The notes under the pieces: model-generated
The model's database searches: none
Told to the model about the DNA's origin: nothing
Seen by the model: only the letters and a program-made list of their open reading frames with translations
Shown here: positions 44,401 to 51,512 of the stretch, piece by piece
Layout of the letters: every line of letters starts with the position of its first letter
Position numbering within the stretch: the stretch's first letter is position 1
Translations under genes and position numbers: made by a program
DNA from: Geomonas paludis
GTDB taxonomy: Bacteria; Desulfobacterota; Desulfuromonadia; Geobacterales; Geobacteraceae
DNA: 64,000 bases
Reading direction: 5' to 3'
NCBI RefSeq assembly: GCF_014193585.1
Contig: NZ_BLXY01000001.1
Coordinates: 863,033-927,032 of the forward strand

Positions 44401-46703
44401 TGAACCAGTTCGCCGTCGCCGAAAGCTACTATCGCAAGGCCCAGGAACTCTACGCGAAGAGCGGCAGCGCTGCGCTGGAGGCCGAGACCATCCTGGAGCG
44501 CGGCCGCTGCCAGCGCCTCCTGGGGAACTTCCCCGCCGCCGATGCCCTCTATCGGGAGGCGCTGGCCAAGGTGGGCAGCACCGAGCTGAAGACCCGGATG
44601 AGGATCGTCCTGGAGCAGGGGAACAACGCCTGGTTCCAGGGGCGCTACCAGGAGGCCTTCGACCTGCGCGAGCAGGTGGAAAAGGCGGCACTCAAGGAGA
44701 ACTGGGCGCTGGAGCAGGTGATGGCCAAGAACACCGGCGGCCTGATCTGGTGGACCCTGGGGGACAACAGGCGCGCCCTGGTCGAGCTGCGACAGGCACT
44801 GGAGTTGGCCGGCAAGCTCGAGGTGCGCCGCGACGAGAGCGCTACCACGCTGAACAACATCGGTCTCGTGCGGCGCGAGTCGGGCGACTACCAGGGGGCG
44901 CTGGAAAGCCTGGGGCAGGCCCTGGCCATCGACCGCGCCCTCGGCTCGCGCTGGGCCATCGCCTATGATCTCAGGAACCTCGGCCAGACCCGGCTCAAGA
45001 TGGGGGACCCGGCGGGCGCGCTGAAGCTGCTCACCGAGGCGGCGGCTCTTGCCGACGCCATCGGCGACAAGGTGAATCAGGCCAAGATCCACCTGGCGCT
45101 GGGGGATGCCCGGGCCCGCAGCAACCAGGGCGGCCCCGCCGCCGAAAGCTACGCCAAGGCGCTGGAACTGGCCGACGCCATGTTGCTCCGGGAGGTGCGC
45201 TGGCGCGCCCTGCTCGGTCTCGCGCGGCTGAAGGAGCAGGGCGGTGACCGCGACGCAGCCGTCGCCTCCTACCGGCAGGCGCTGGAGACGGTGGAGGGGC
45301 TGCGCGCCGAGATCAAGCTGGACCAGTTGAAGGACGGCTTCCTGGCCGACAAGATGGACGTCTACCAGGGGCTGGTGGGGCTCCTCGTGGAGCTTGGCCG
45401 TAGCGACGAGGCCTTTGCCGTCGCCGAGCGCTCCCGCGCCAGGAACCTGATCGACATCCTGGGGCGGCAGCGCCTCTCGCTCTCCGGTGGCGCCGACCAG
45501 GACCTCTACGACCGCCAGGCGCGCCTGCGGGAGCAGATCCAGGAACAGGAGCAGCTCGCCCTGCAGGCGGCGAATCCGGCCGAACGCACCATGTATGCGG
45601 CCGCGCTGGACAAGCTGCGCGGCGAGTACCAGGATCTCCTGCTCGATATCGAACGGCGCCGCCCCGAGCTCCTTTCGCTGGTCAAGGTGGCCCCGGTGAC
45701 CGTGGCCGAGGTGGAGTCCCTGCTGGAGCCGGGGGTGACGCTGTTGTCCTATTACCAGCTTCCGGACCGGCTCCTGTGCTGGCGCCTGGAGCGGCAGGGC
45801 TCGCGGCTCTTCGTGCTCAAGGCCTCCGCGCGGGAAATGGCGGAGAAGATCGCCACCTACCGGCGCATGCTGCAGAACCTGGAGCCCCTGGAGCAGAACT
45901 CCCGCGATCTGCACCGGATCCTGCTGTCCGAGCCGCTTTCCGGCGTGCCCGAGGGGCAGGCGGTGGGGATCGTGCCGCACGGCAGCCTGCATTACCTCTC
46001 CTTCGCCACCCTCTACGACGGCCGCGACTACCTGGTGGACCGGCACACCCTGTTCCACCTCCCCGCCGCCTCGGTGTACCGGCACACCCTGGCCCGGCGC
46101 CAGGCGGGAAAGAACCTGCGCATCCTGGCCATCGGCAACCCCGACCTGGGCAACTCCGCCCTGGACCTTCCCTTCGCCGAGAAGGAGGCCGGGACCCTGC
46201 GCTGGAACTACAGCGACGTGACCACCCTGACCCGGGAGCGGGCCACCGAGAGCTGGGTGCGTGAGAACATCGCCAAGTTCGGTATCATTCATCTCGCCTC
46301 GCACGGCGAGTTCGACACCGTCAACCCGCTCTTCTCCTCGATCCGGCTGGCCAGGGACGGCAGGAATGACGGCCGGCTGCAGGCCGAGGAGGTGTTCGGG
46401 CTGGACATCAAGGCGGACCTGGTGGTGCTTTCCGCCTGCCAGACCGGCCTGGGCGACGTGAAGAGCGGCGACGACGTGATCGGCATGAACCGCGCCTTCC
46501 TCTTCGCCGGGACCCATGCCCTGGTCTCCAGCCTCTGGCGCGTCTCCGACGTCTCCAGCGCCATACTGATGAAGCAGTTCTACCGGGACTACAGCCGCAG
46601 CGACAAGGCCCAGGCGCTCAGGCTGGCCATGCTGCACGTAAGGAACCGCTACCCGCACCCCGGCTACTGGGGGGCGTTCGTACTGACCGGAGATTACAAG
46701 TAA
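38430..46703 (+). CDS. Exported giant TPR-CHAT protease-like protein
   Basis: 2757 residues. A signal peptide (VTLLLVVAALLSGTAQA) indicates export. Then TolB-like PD40/WD40 beta-propeller repeats (about 45-300; GDIWLIDLTR, SPDGNRIAFVSRD), many TPR-type helical repeats (about 330-1280), a linker and TPR/helical block (about 1290-1800) and a second TPR block (about 1810-2330). The C-terminal CHAT domain (about 2430-2757) has the caspase-like dyad His2625 in LASHGEFD and Cys2670 in LSACQTGLGD. CHAT proteases are usually cytoplasmic effectors activated through TPR partners; here the propeller and TPRs are fused and the whole chain appears periplasmic. The start overlaps the DUF1318 gene; AGGAGG lies ten bases before it (ATG at 38442 is an alternative). 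A tandem repeat is inserted at 42354-42406. Confidence 0.88.
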   Translation: MGNPMNAAARKVTLLLVVAALLSGTAQAVPLGEELLAPAAPRPAPRSRPEVAPTPAVYTPQSVLYAARSRDGRWVATVEKGDAGYELWLHPGGNAAELPRLLTKGPVRISAPAFDAGGTRLAYADERDDLKGDIWLIDLTRAGAAPQRITGNDAGEDAPGFAPDGSALYYQRQLPGVERRDLVRLELVSGKAAALPVGIDAAFAAISPDGNRIAFVSRDKDPGGDLWLWEQQGGRLTRLTAGAERDLYPVWQDGDTLLFTRFAPPVGDAANGPDGGAVFRLQLKRAGSHGFPAAFPLTSGLLSTAAPIPAGERVLFVAGAAAGGQVLSLPAAGEIPEQADVAAQWQVARVILERQPADPATARLACLRVLAREDAPSREGALASLALAGLMEQAGERSQAQDRYAESALRYAAFREAALAEIARLRLEAESRCEEVVVAGRRKGVIADAQEEMLRAAKGKGPGATARALVDGARLQAEYGSGAEDQLAAIARFEKALAETAAAPDILAEAAYRRARLLSRIEGGEGSVAALVEVARKYDRQEQWAEAAIAEILDQLTAKNADARERLAALAEQYRSTLPRLAMGAWNRVGDLAYRGGDWVRAKDAYRTVLEQFPPVATPTAAARFALAEILYREERYGEATALYEKEMGEHPEDAPLYQLARAAYLRKSLAAGESLYRLGEVSAARAAFLDLIRYEGRSLEAHRGYIKSVAAQGQAAELLALYQKMLQSYPDDPVLLYGAGLCYTYLPGKEALKEGERLIARAAERLPGSEYPFQTRGYIAEVLETVHGEQGGLERALNLYRRAKLLNHPQENPENSANLSLNIGNIAYLLGRNATAWSFYSQRLAARVPFDNVDTELLFDQRYGAVAFQVGEKQAAIDGYGRALKLAESRLDPARSLEQFGRLTRRVNERIFAGQKLSPQQEQRLSEQQAINAELELLGADRVEAPPAPGWQKFDAALRSLLARQRKLAAAACAGVPQGDKYLLELNAMASAVERELDNVPRLVETGAELHDRLGLANFDAERFPPALAHFDQAYRLNRALGRHGNLAANRRSASIAAYRQAETASGAEKKRLLLLSRDGFTEVLALLDQYPHEQKSAPKRGGGLINVAANVALNKGGATEAAYGFSAEQERRLAQSYLARIATDLGDNATAEKLCRELLGRYPERVDQVAEGDLFGVGLLSHRAAQLAFARGDRAAAAAGFRKATAVALKNGNAVGAMLNLVNWGMLLPETAAPGEVAEFLKSQAACSALADSYRDALPPDAVARYGNDAGAILARLASGRPDDGSGQALVYRAIAAWDKVLKAGAGQTGQTGPTGPTSLTSQTTERARLAARLNRAAALASLGLADAAQAGYTAALAEARTTGHDAMAWRAQAALGDYDGALKLLDRLPASEYDLRLGELTERFAPRIEALSAKDPEQGFALVERLSELERVQILGRSLLGVDDDATVELLAKAAPHLAELDRVRTALAKAAPEDAAYLKLRAQQEETVLDALLGKKLELLPPYYAVAGPGALRLAASSAALSGGSAGERERFAALLASFRKECSSGKGAKLCRALTPQPAEAIDVMERLPGRPVLRLVALPGDRFLVFSFGARDGITAETLPRAAVAARLNDPAQVAIYERPEQFAFATPLSWGVSASQLLKSVEGRRPLRTQVLDPAGLWPAQAPFVKLPADGLPARLPDAHTLALPAAAGLLASAPNRPGAGGAYSAAWEDAAGVRHDLVQLADGESVSLLLALKGGTAQAWHLGQLASLIGVPSVLVADRPADLAPFVKGYADGSLAQTRRELTGEWLLIGDWGGNAAESATLAKKLFNDYVKKAVQAHNDGRYAQALALFDNALVVAEATPELAKNRAALHRHARESAFGAGFTERAVSHADSLVQRLAKEKPYSAEHADALLRLGLLQGRLEHFKEATAALKEGISIFADLGLTKDQASALSDFGVVMENAVDYPAARSLFEEAAGLRAQLKDDLNLADQYRNLGRIFDLRLNQFAVAESYYRKAQELYAKSGSAALEAETILERGRCQRLLGNFPAADALYREALAKVGSTELKTRMRIVLEQGNNAWFQGRYQEAFDLREQVEKAALKENWALEQVMAKNTGGLIWWTLGDNRRALVELRQALELAGKLEVRRDESATTLNNIGLVRRESGDYQGALESLGQALAIDRALGSRWAIAYDLRNLGQTRLKMGDPAGALKLLTEAAALADAIGDKVNQAKIHLALGDARARSNQGGPAAESYAKALELADAMLLREVRWRALLGLARLKEQGGDRDAAVASYRQALETVEGLRAEIKLDQLKDGFLADKMDVYQGLVGLLVELGRSDEAFAVAERSRARNLIDILGRQRLSLSGGADQDLYDRQARLREQIQEQEQLALQAANPAERTMYAAALDKLRGEYQDLLLDIERRRPELLSLVKVAPVTVAEVESLLEPGVTLLSYYQLPDRLLCWRLERQGSRLFVLKASAREMAEKIATYRRMLQNLEPLEQNSRDLHRILLSEPLSGVPEGQAVGIVPHGSLHYLSFATLYDGRDYLVDRHTLFHLPAASVYRHTLARRQAGKNLRILAIGNPDLGNSALDLPFAEKEAGTLRWNYSDVTTLTRERATESWVRENIAKFGIIHLASHGEFDTVNPLFSSIRLARDGRNDGRLQAEEVFGLDIKADLVVLSACQTGLGDVKSGDDVIGMNRAFLFAGTHALVSSLWRVSDVSSAILMKQFYRDYSRSDKAQALRLAMLHVRNRYPHPGYWGAFVLTGDYK
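42354..42406 (+). repeat. In-frame 9-mer tandem repeat inside the CHAT gene
   Basis: GTCAGACCG-type 9-mers repeat about six times and encode GQTGQTGPTGPTSLTSQT, a collagen-like Gly/Thr/Pro linker unlike the surrounding helical repeats. It resembles an intergenic tandem repeat captured in frame. Confidence 0.75.
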
Positions 46704-46734
46704 AGGACAAAAAACCGCCGGACCCAGCTAAAAG

Positions 46735-46796
46735 CCCCCCCTCCCGCCTTCGCGGGACGAAGCGCTTCGGCGCGCAGGCCCGTCAAGGGAGGGGGA
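46735..46796. repeat. G-rich palindromic repeat between CHAT and SH3 genes
   Basis: CCCCCTCCC (46737-46745) pairs with GGGAGGGGG (46787-46795), and the inner part contains CGAAGCGCTTCG. It belongs to the same family as the repeats near 31200 and 54530. No gene in the 172-base gap. Confidence 0.7.
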
Positions 46797-46875
46797 GAGC
46801 AGGAAGCCGTTCGATTTTGATCACTACGTACAACGCCGGCCGGAACCGCTCCGGCCGATTCACGGAGGTGAAACC

Positions 46876-47385
46876 ATGGAGAAGAGAGCTTTAGGCGGCG
46901 CGCTGCTGCTTCTGGCCCTGTGCGCGGGGCAGGCATTTAGCGCCGAAAAACGGTGGGTGGTGAGCGAGGGGACCACCCTCAAGAAGGAACAGTCGGTGAG
47001 TGCGGCCAACCTCGCCGACCTGCCGGTGGGCGCGGAGTTGACCCTCGTGGAAGGGGAGGGGCGCTGGCTCAAGGTGCAGACCGTGGACGGCAAGGATGGG
47101 TGGGTCTACGCGGGGCGCGTTTCCGACACCCAGCCGGTCGCCGAGGTCGGCGCAGGGGACGGCCTGCTCGGCGCCAGCATGCAGAAGAGCCAGATCAACA
47201 CCGCCAAGGCCGACAGCGCCCGCAGCGTGCGCGGACTCTCCCCGGAGGCCGCCGCCTACGCCAAGCAGCACGGCACGCCGGAGGCCCTGAAGAAGGAACT
47301 GGACAAGATCCTGGCGCGCAAGGTGTCCAACAACGAGGTCAAGGCCTTCCTCAAGGAAGGTAAAATCGGCGAGTACGCCCAGTAA
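46876..47385 (+). CDS. Secreted SH3-domain protein
   Basis: 169 residues with a signal peptide (ALGGALLLLALCAGQAFS) and GGAGGTG before the ATG. Residues 30-80 form a bacterial SH3 domain (LPVGAELTLVEGEGRWLKVQ, then KDGWVYAGRV), usually a peptidoglycan- or peptide-binding module. The C-terminal part is charged and helical (EALKKELDKILARKVSNNEV). It is separated by ten bases from the M48 metalloprotease gene, so it is probably an adaptor or regulator of that protease. The binding partner is not known. Confidence 0.82.
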   Translation: MEKRALGGALLLLALCAGQAFSAEKRWVVSEGTTLKKEQSVSAANLADLPVGAELTLVEGEGRWLKVQTVDGKDGWVYAGRVSDTQPVAEVGAGDGLLGASMQKSQINTAKADSARSVRGLSPEAAAYAKQHGTPEALKKELDKILARKVSNNEVKAFLKEGKIGEYAQ

Positions 47386-47395
47386 GGAGAGAGCC

Positions 47396-48286
47396 ATGAA
47401 CAAACTACGTCTTTTACCGCTTATCGCGCTCTCCTGCCTGGTCGCCGCACAGGCCCACGCCGGATGGCAGGACACCATCGACAACCTGATGAAGCCCGAT
47501 TCCAAGGAGGGGAAGATCCTTTCCGGGGCCACCCAGGTGCTCTCCTCGTCGCAGGAGATGACCTACCAGACCGAGTGCACCGTGGGTGAGAGCCTCGCGC
47601 TGGACAGCATGCAGCGCTTCGGCAAGCCGGTGCAGAACGAGGCGCTGCAGAAGTACGTGAACCTGGTGGGGAACGCCGTGGCCAGAAACAGCCGTCGCTC
47701 CACCATCCCGTACCGCTTCGTGGTGCTGGACAGCCCGGTGCAGAACGCCTTCGCCGCCCCCGGCGGCATCGTTTTCATCAGCCGCGGGCTGCTCGACGTG
47801 CTGGACAACGAGGCCGAGCTCGCCGCCGTCCTGGCGCACGAGGTGGGGCACGTGGCCGAGAAACACGCGCTGAAAAGCATCCGGCGCGCGCAATTCCTGC
47901 AGGGGGCTGCCACCATCACCGCGGCCAACATGAAGGGGGCCAAGGGGCAGCAGTTCGAATCGATGATGGGGGACCTGCAGAACACCCTGTTCGACAAGGG
48001 GCTGGACCAGGGGATGGAGTACGAGGCGGACCAGGCCGCGCTGGAGACGACCTATCGCACCGGGTACGACCCCGGCGCCATGGTGAGCGTGCTGCAAAAG
48101 CTCAAGAAGCTGGAGGCGACCGCGACCAAAAACGGCTCCTGGTTCTCGACCCACCCGCCGCTGGACCAGCGTATTGCCAGGCTCTCGGCCCAGCTCCCCA
48201 AGTACCCCGCGGCAGGGTCCGCGAAACTTCCCGCCCGGTTTGCCAAGTACGTGAAGCCGGCGAAAAGCGGCAAAGCATCCAAGTGA
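47396..48286 (+). CDS. Secreted M48-family zinc metalloprotease
   Basis: 296 residues with a Sec signal peptide (LLPLIALSCLVAAQAHA). The M48 active site is intact: AHEVGH (zinc ligands His and His with catalytic Glu) and the downstream Glu ligand in GMEYEADQAAL. The C-terminal motif WFSTHPPLDQRIARL is the family signature. M48 proteins of this exported, non-membrane type (BepA/LoiP-like) act on misassembled outer-membrane proteins or lipoproteins. It closes the operon with AsmA-like, DUF1318, CHAT and SH3 proteins, suggesting an envelope quality-control role for the set. A good terminator follows. Confidence 0.93.
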   Translation: MNKLRLLPLIALSCLVAAQAHAGWQDTIDNLMKPDSKEGKILSGATQVLSSSQEMTYQTECTVGESLALDSMQRFGKPVQNEALQKYVNLVGNAVARNSRRSTIPYRFVVLDSPVQNAFAAPGGIVFISRGLLDVLDNEAELAAVLAHEVGHVAEKHALKSIRRAQFLQGAATITAANMKGAKGQQFESMMGDLQNTLFDKGLDQGMEYEADQAALETTYRTGYDPGAMVSVLQKLKKLEATATKNGSWFSTHPPLDQRIARLSAQLPKYPAAGSAKLPARFAKYVKPAKSGKASK

Positions 48287-48339
48287 CGGGAATACAGTCA
48301 TAGCACCGGAAAGGGCGCCAATAACAGTCATCGGTATGA

Positions 48340-48377
48340 CAAGGGCAGGCTCAAAAAGGCTGCCCTTGTTTTTTTTT
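48340..48377 (+). terminator. Rho-independent terminator of the CHAT/M48 operon
   Basis: A 9-bp stem CAAGGGCAG/CTGCCCTTG with an 11-base loop is followed by nine Ts. Confidence 0.9.
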
Positions 48378-48422
48378 CTTCTTCCTGCTTGGGGGTAATT
48401 GCCTACTCTATCGTAAAATTAA

Positions 48423-48452
48423 TTGCACTTTGTTAGTTAGTTGTCATATATT
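48423..48452 (+). promoter_or_regulatory. Candidate promoter of the sensor lipoprotein operon
   Basis: TTGCAC (48423-48428), an 18-base spacer and TATATT (48447-48452). The -10 lies on the TTG codon that would begin the longest opening, which argues against that start. Confidence 0.4.
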
Positions 48453-48565
48453 TGGTCGTAAACTGTGCGATAAAGCGTGGATGCCACGCGTTTATGACAG
48501 TCGTCAGGGTGCGGCTGTCGTCACCAAAGCCTGCAGAAGCTGCGCCGGACCTAAAGGAGTGGACG

Positions 48566-49570
48566 CTGAGAGCCGCGCTGATACTGATACTGTTGCTGTG
48601 CCTGGCCGGCTGCCAAAGCCCCGTTCGGCACCAGACGGGTCCGCCCCTCCCCCTGCGCCTGGCCTATGCCACCCTGCATGACTGCGCGCTGGTCCACATC
48701 GCCCTCGCCCGCGGCTTCCTGCGGGAGGAGGGGCTGGACGTCGAGGCGTACCGTTTCAGCTACGGCAAAGAAGCGCTGCAGGCGGTGCTGGAAGGGAAGG
48801 CCGACATCGCCACAGTCGCCGAGACCCCGGTCATGTTCGCAGCCCTGCAGGGGCACAAACTCTCCCTCCTGGCCAGCATCTTCACCTCCAACAAGAATCA
48901 CGTCATCCTTGCCGACAGCAAAAGCGGTATCACCAGCCCCGGCGACCTCATGCGGCGGCGGGTCGGCTTCACGCCCGGGACTACCAACCACATGTTCCTT
49001 TCCTCCTTTCTTACCGCCAATGGCTTGAGCGGCGAGGACATCATCCCGGTCTCCCTGGCGCCGGAGCAGATGCGGGACGCGCTCCTCGCCGGGCGCGTCG
49101 ACGCCGTGTCGACCTGGGGCCCCGACTACAGGATCATCGCCGGGAGCCTTGCCGGGAGAAGTGTCCCTTTCGAGGACCCCTATATCTATACCGAGACCTT
49201 CGTCGTAGCCGGCAAGACCTCGTACGTGGCGGAGAACCAGGAGGCGATGCGGCGGCTTTTGCGCGCCCTGGTCCGCGCCGAGCAGTTCGCCGCCGCCAAC
49301 CCCAACGAGGCCCAGGCCATCGTGGCCACCGCCTCCGGCCTGCCCCGGGAGGTGCTTGCCCAGTGCTGGGGTGAGAGCGCGCGCACCGTAGGCCTGGACC
49401 ACGCCCTGCTGATCTCGTTGGAGGACGAGACGCGCTGGTCCGGGAAGTCTCGCCTGGTGCGCGAGGCGCCCATGCCCAACTACCTGGACTACCTGGACCC
49501 GCGCCCGCTTCTGGCGGTGAAGCCGCAGGCGGTGGACCGGCAGGTGCTGAAAAGTGACCTTCGCCCGTAG
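48566..49570 (+). CDS. NMT1/SsuA-like substrate-binding lipoprotein, probable CTG start
   Basis: 334 residues from a CTG with AAAGGAG six bases upstream. That start gives an ideal lipoprotein signal (RAALILILLLCLAGC, Cys at residue 16). Upstream ATG (48494) or TTG (48452) starts lack a ribosome-binding site and add an acidic 24-38-residue lead, so CTG is preferred though rare. The body is a periplasmic binding protein of the NMT1/THI5-SsuA (aliphatic sulfonate, nitrate or pyrimidine) type: LRLAYATLHDCALVHIALARGFL, EGKADIATVAETPVM, RVGFTPGTTNHMFL and AGRVDAVSTWGPDY. No ABC permease or ATPase gene is near; it overlaps a histidine kinase gene by 17 bases, so it likely presents its ligand to that kinase. 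Confidence 0.85.
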   Translation: MRAALILILLLCLAGCQSPVRHQTGPPLPLRLAYATLHDCALVHIALARGFLREEGLDVEAYRFSYGKEALQAVLEGKADIATVAETPVMFAALQGHKLSLLASIFTSNKNHVILADSKSGITSPGDLMRRRVGFTPGTTNHMFLSSFLTANGLSGEDIIPVSLAPEQMRDALLAGRVDAVSTWGPDYRIIAGSLAGRSVPFEDPYIYTETFVVAGKTSYVAENQEAMRRLLRALVRAEQFAAANPNEAQAIVATASGLPREVLAQCWGESARTVGLDHALLISLEDETRWSGKSRLVREAPMPNYLDYLDPRPLLAVKPQAVDRQVLKSDLRP

Positions 49571-51494
49571 ACTCAGGATAATCTCGCTGCTCTCCTTCAC
49601 GCTGCTCGTGATCGTGACGGGGTTACTGGCTTGGTCCTCCAGGGAGGTCACCCTGGCCGAGCAGAACCACGTCGTGGCGGACCAGATCCAGGCCACCGTG
49701 TTCCACCGTGCCACCATGCGGGACGAGTATTTCCTCTTTGCCGTGGAGCGGGCCAGACAACAGTGGTTCGCCCTCAACGACGCCGCCACGCGCCTGCTGG
49801 CAGAGGGGTTGCCGCAGCTTGACGGCGGTGCGGCGGAGCAGATCCTGGAGCGAAGCCGGCATGACCTGGCCGATTCGGTGCAGATATCGAAACGGCTGGT
49901 CGAGCAGGTCCGCCGGGTCTCCGCTGCCGATCCGGCGGTGGCCCATCACGATGAATTCGCCAGCCGGCTCTACAGCCAGATCATGCTCAAGGACTCCGCG
50001 CTGCAGCAGGAGGCGGTGAACCTGCAGCAACTGGCCCGGGACCGTTTCCAGCATGCCAGCAAGAGGATGATCTACCTCACCCTGCTGCTGGTCATCCTGA
50101 TGGCGCTGGTCGCCATCCTCAATGCCGCCTTTCTGAACCGGGTGCTGCACCGGCGCATGGCCGCCATCAAGCGCGGCGTCGATGTCATCGCCGCCGGGGA
50201 CCTGAGTCGCGGCATCGAGGTCGAGGGGAAGGACGAACTGGCGGAACTGGCCCGGGTTTTCAACAGCGTCACCCAAAAGATCCGGGACTACACCCAGGCC
50301 CTGCACGACAGCGAGAAGCGTTACCGGATGCAGCTGCAGGAACTGGCCAACATCTATACCCACACCCCGGTGGGGCTCTTCGTCGTGGACCGCGACCTGC
50401 GCTACCTGCGTCTCAACGAGCACTTGGCCAGAATCAACGGCAAGAGCATCTGCGAGCACGTGGGGCGCCGCATCGACGAGGTGCTGCCGCCGGAGCTGGC
50501 TGCGCGCATCACGGAGAGTTGGCGCCCCGTCCTGGAGCGGGGCGAGTGCGTCCTGAACGTCGAGGTGCAGGGAAGGACGGATCCGGACGACCCGGCGCAG
50601 CACCACTGGCTGGCAAGCTACCAGCCCCTCAGCTCGGAGGGAGGGGAGGTGAGCGGGGTCATGGGGGTGGTGCTGGACATCACCGAGCGCAAGCGGGTCG
50701 AGGAGATGCTGGCGGGGGTGCGCCAGCACCTCGAGGAGGAAGTGCAGCAGAGGACCGCCAAGCTGCAGCTCATCAACGAGCACTTGACCCAGGAGATCGA
50801 GATCCGCAAAAAGGTGGAGGTCGAGCTGTTGGCGCAGCAGCAGAAGCTGCAGGACATGGCCCTGGACCTCGCCATGGCGGAGGAGCGGGAGCGGGACCGG
50901 ATTGCCAGCGAGCTGCACGACCAGGTCGGCCAGCGGCTCATCCTGGCCAAGATCAAGCTGGACGGCCTGGCCAGCAGCGTCCCCGGCGGCGACTGCGAGA
51001 ACGAGGCCGAGGCGGTCGGGGCCCTGGTCCAGCAGACCATACAGGACATCAGGTCGCTCACCTTCCAGCTGCGCCCGCCGCTGCTGGCCAGCGCGGGGCT
51101 GGAGGCGGCGCTGCGCTGGCTCGGCGAGGAACTCAGCGTGGATTTCGGGCTGCAGGCCGAATTCGAGGATGACGGCAGGGACAAGACCTTGCCCTACGAG
51201 ATCCGCTCCACCGTCTTCCAGGCCGTCCGGGAACTGATGCTGAACGTGGTCAAACATGCCGGGACGCTGCGCTGCAGGGTGGCGTTGTCACGGTGCGAGC
51301 AGTCGCTGGTGATCGCGGTAGAAGACGACGGGGTAGGTTGCGGGCAGGAACAGGACGCGGCGGAGACCCGAAGCGGTGGTTTCGGCCTCGCCAACGTGAG
51401 GCAGAAGATAGAGCATCTGGGCGGGAATTTGACCGTCATCAACAAGAAAACAGGTGGGACCGTGGCTACCATCGAGGTGCCGCTGTCCTGCTAG
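49554..51494 (+). CDS. NarX/DegS-type sensor histidine kinase
   Basis: 646 residues, GTG start inside the end of the binding-protein gene. Two membrane helices (about 8-28 and 172-195) enclose a helical periplasmic sensor region. HAMP (about 195-250), a PAS domain (about 265-385; VGLFVVDRDLRYLRLNEHLA), a coiled coil, then a HisKA_3 dimerisation domain with the phospho-His in RIASELHDQVGQRL and a HATPase domain (LMLNVVKHAG, DDGVGCG, GGFGLANVRQKI). HisKA_3 kinases pair with LuxR/NarL-type regulators, such as the one 18 bases downstream. The binding-protein gene upstream suggests that the signal is the bound ligand or its absence. The sensed compound is unknown. Confidence 0.9.
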   Translation: MTFARRLRIISLLSFTLLVIVTGLLAWSSREVTLAEQNHVVADQIQATVFHRATMRDEYFLFAVERARQQWFALNDAATRLLAEGLPQLDGGAAEQILERSRHDLADSVQISKRLVEQVRRVSAADPAVAHHDEFASRLYSQIMLKDSALQQEAVNLQQLARDRFQHASKRMIYLTLLLVILMALVAILNAAFLNRVLHRRMAAIKRGVDVIAAGDLSRGIEVEGKDELAELARVFNSVTQKIRDYTQALHDSEKRYRMQLQELANIYTHTPVGLFVVDRDLRYLRLNEHLARINGKSICEHVGRRIDEVLPPELAARITESWRPVLERGECVLNVEVQGRTDPDDPAQHHWLASYQPLSSEGGEVSGVMGVVLDITERKRVEEMLAGVRQHLEEEVQQRTAKLQLINEHLTQEIEIRKKVEVELLAQQQKLQDMALDLAMAEERERDRIASELHDQVGQRLILAKIKLDGLASSVPGGDCENEAEAVGALVQQTIQDIRSLTFQLRPPLLASAGLEAALRWLGEELSVDFGLQAEFEDDGRDKTLPYEIRSTVFQAVRELMLNVVKHAGTLRCRVALSRCEQSLVIAVEDDGVGCGQEQDAAETRSGGFGLANVRQKIEHLGGNLTVINKKTGGTVATIEVPLSC

Positions 51495-51512
51495 GGCCGT
51501 AAGGGGGGAGAG

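Noticed and set aside
41382-46658. Very long open frame on the minus strand opposite the CHAT gene
   Set aside because: It is an artefact of high G+C and codon bias: no ribosome-binding site, no domain, and it lies antisense to a gene with clear TPR and CHAT motifs.
48490-48562. c-di-GMP (GEMM) riboswitch before the binding-lipoprotein gene
   Set aside because: CAAAGCC and CCGGACCTAA recall the 3' half of GEMM, but the first helix with its GNRA loop and tetraloop receptor is missing. A covariance search with RF01051 would decide.
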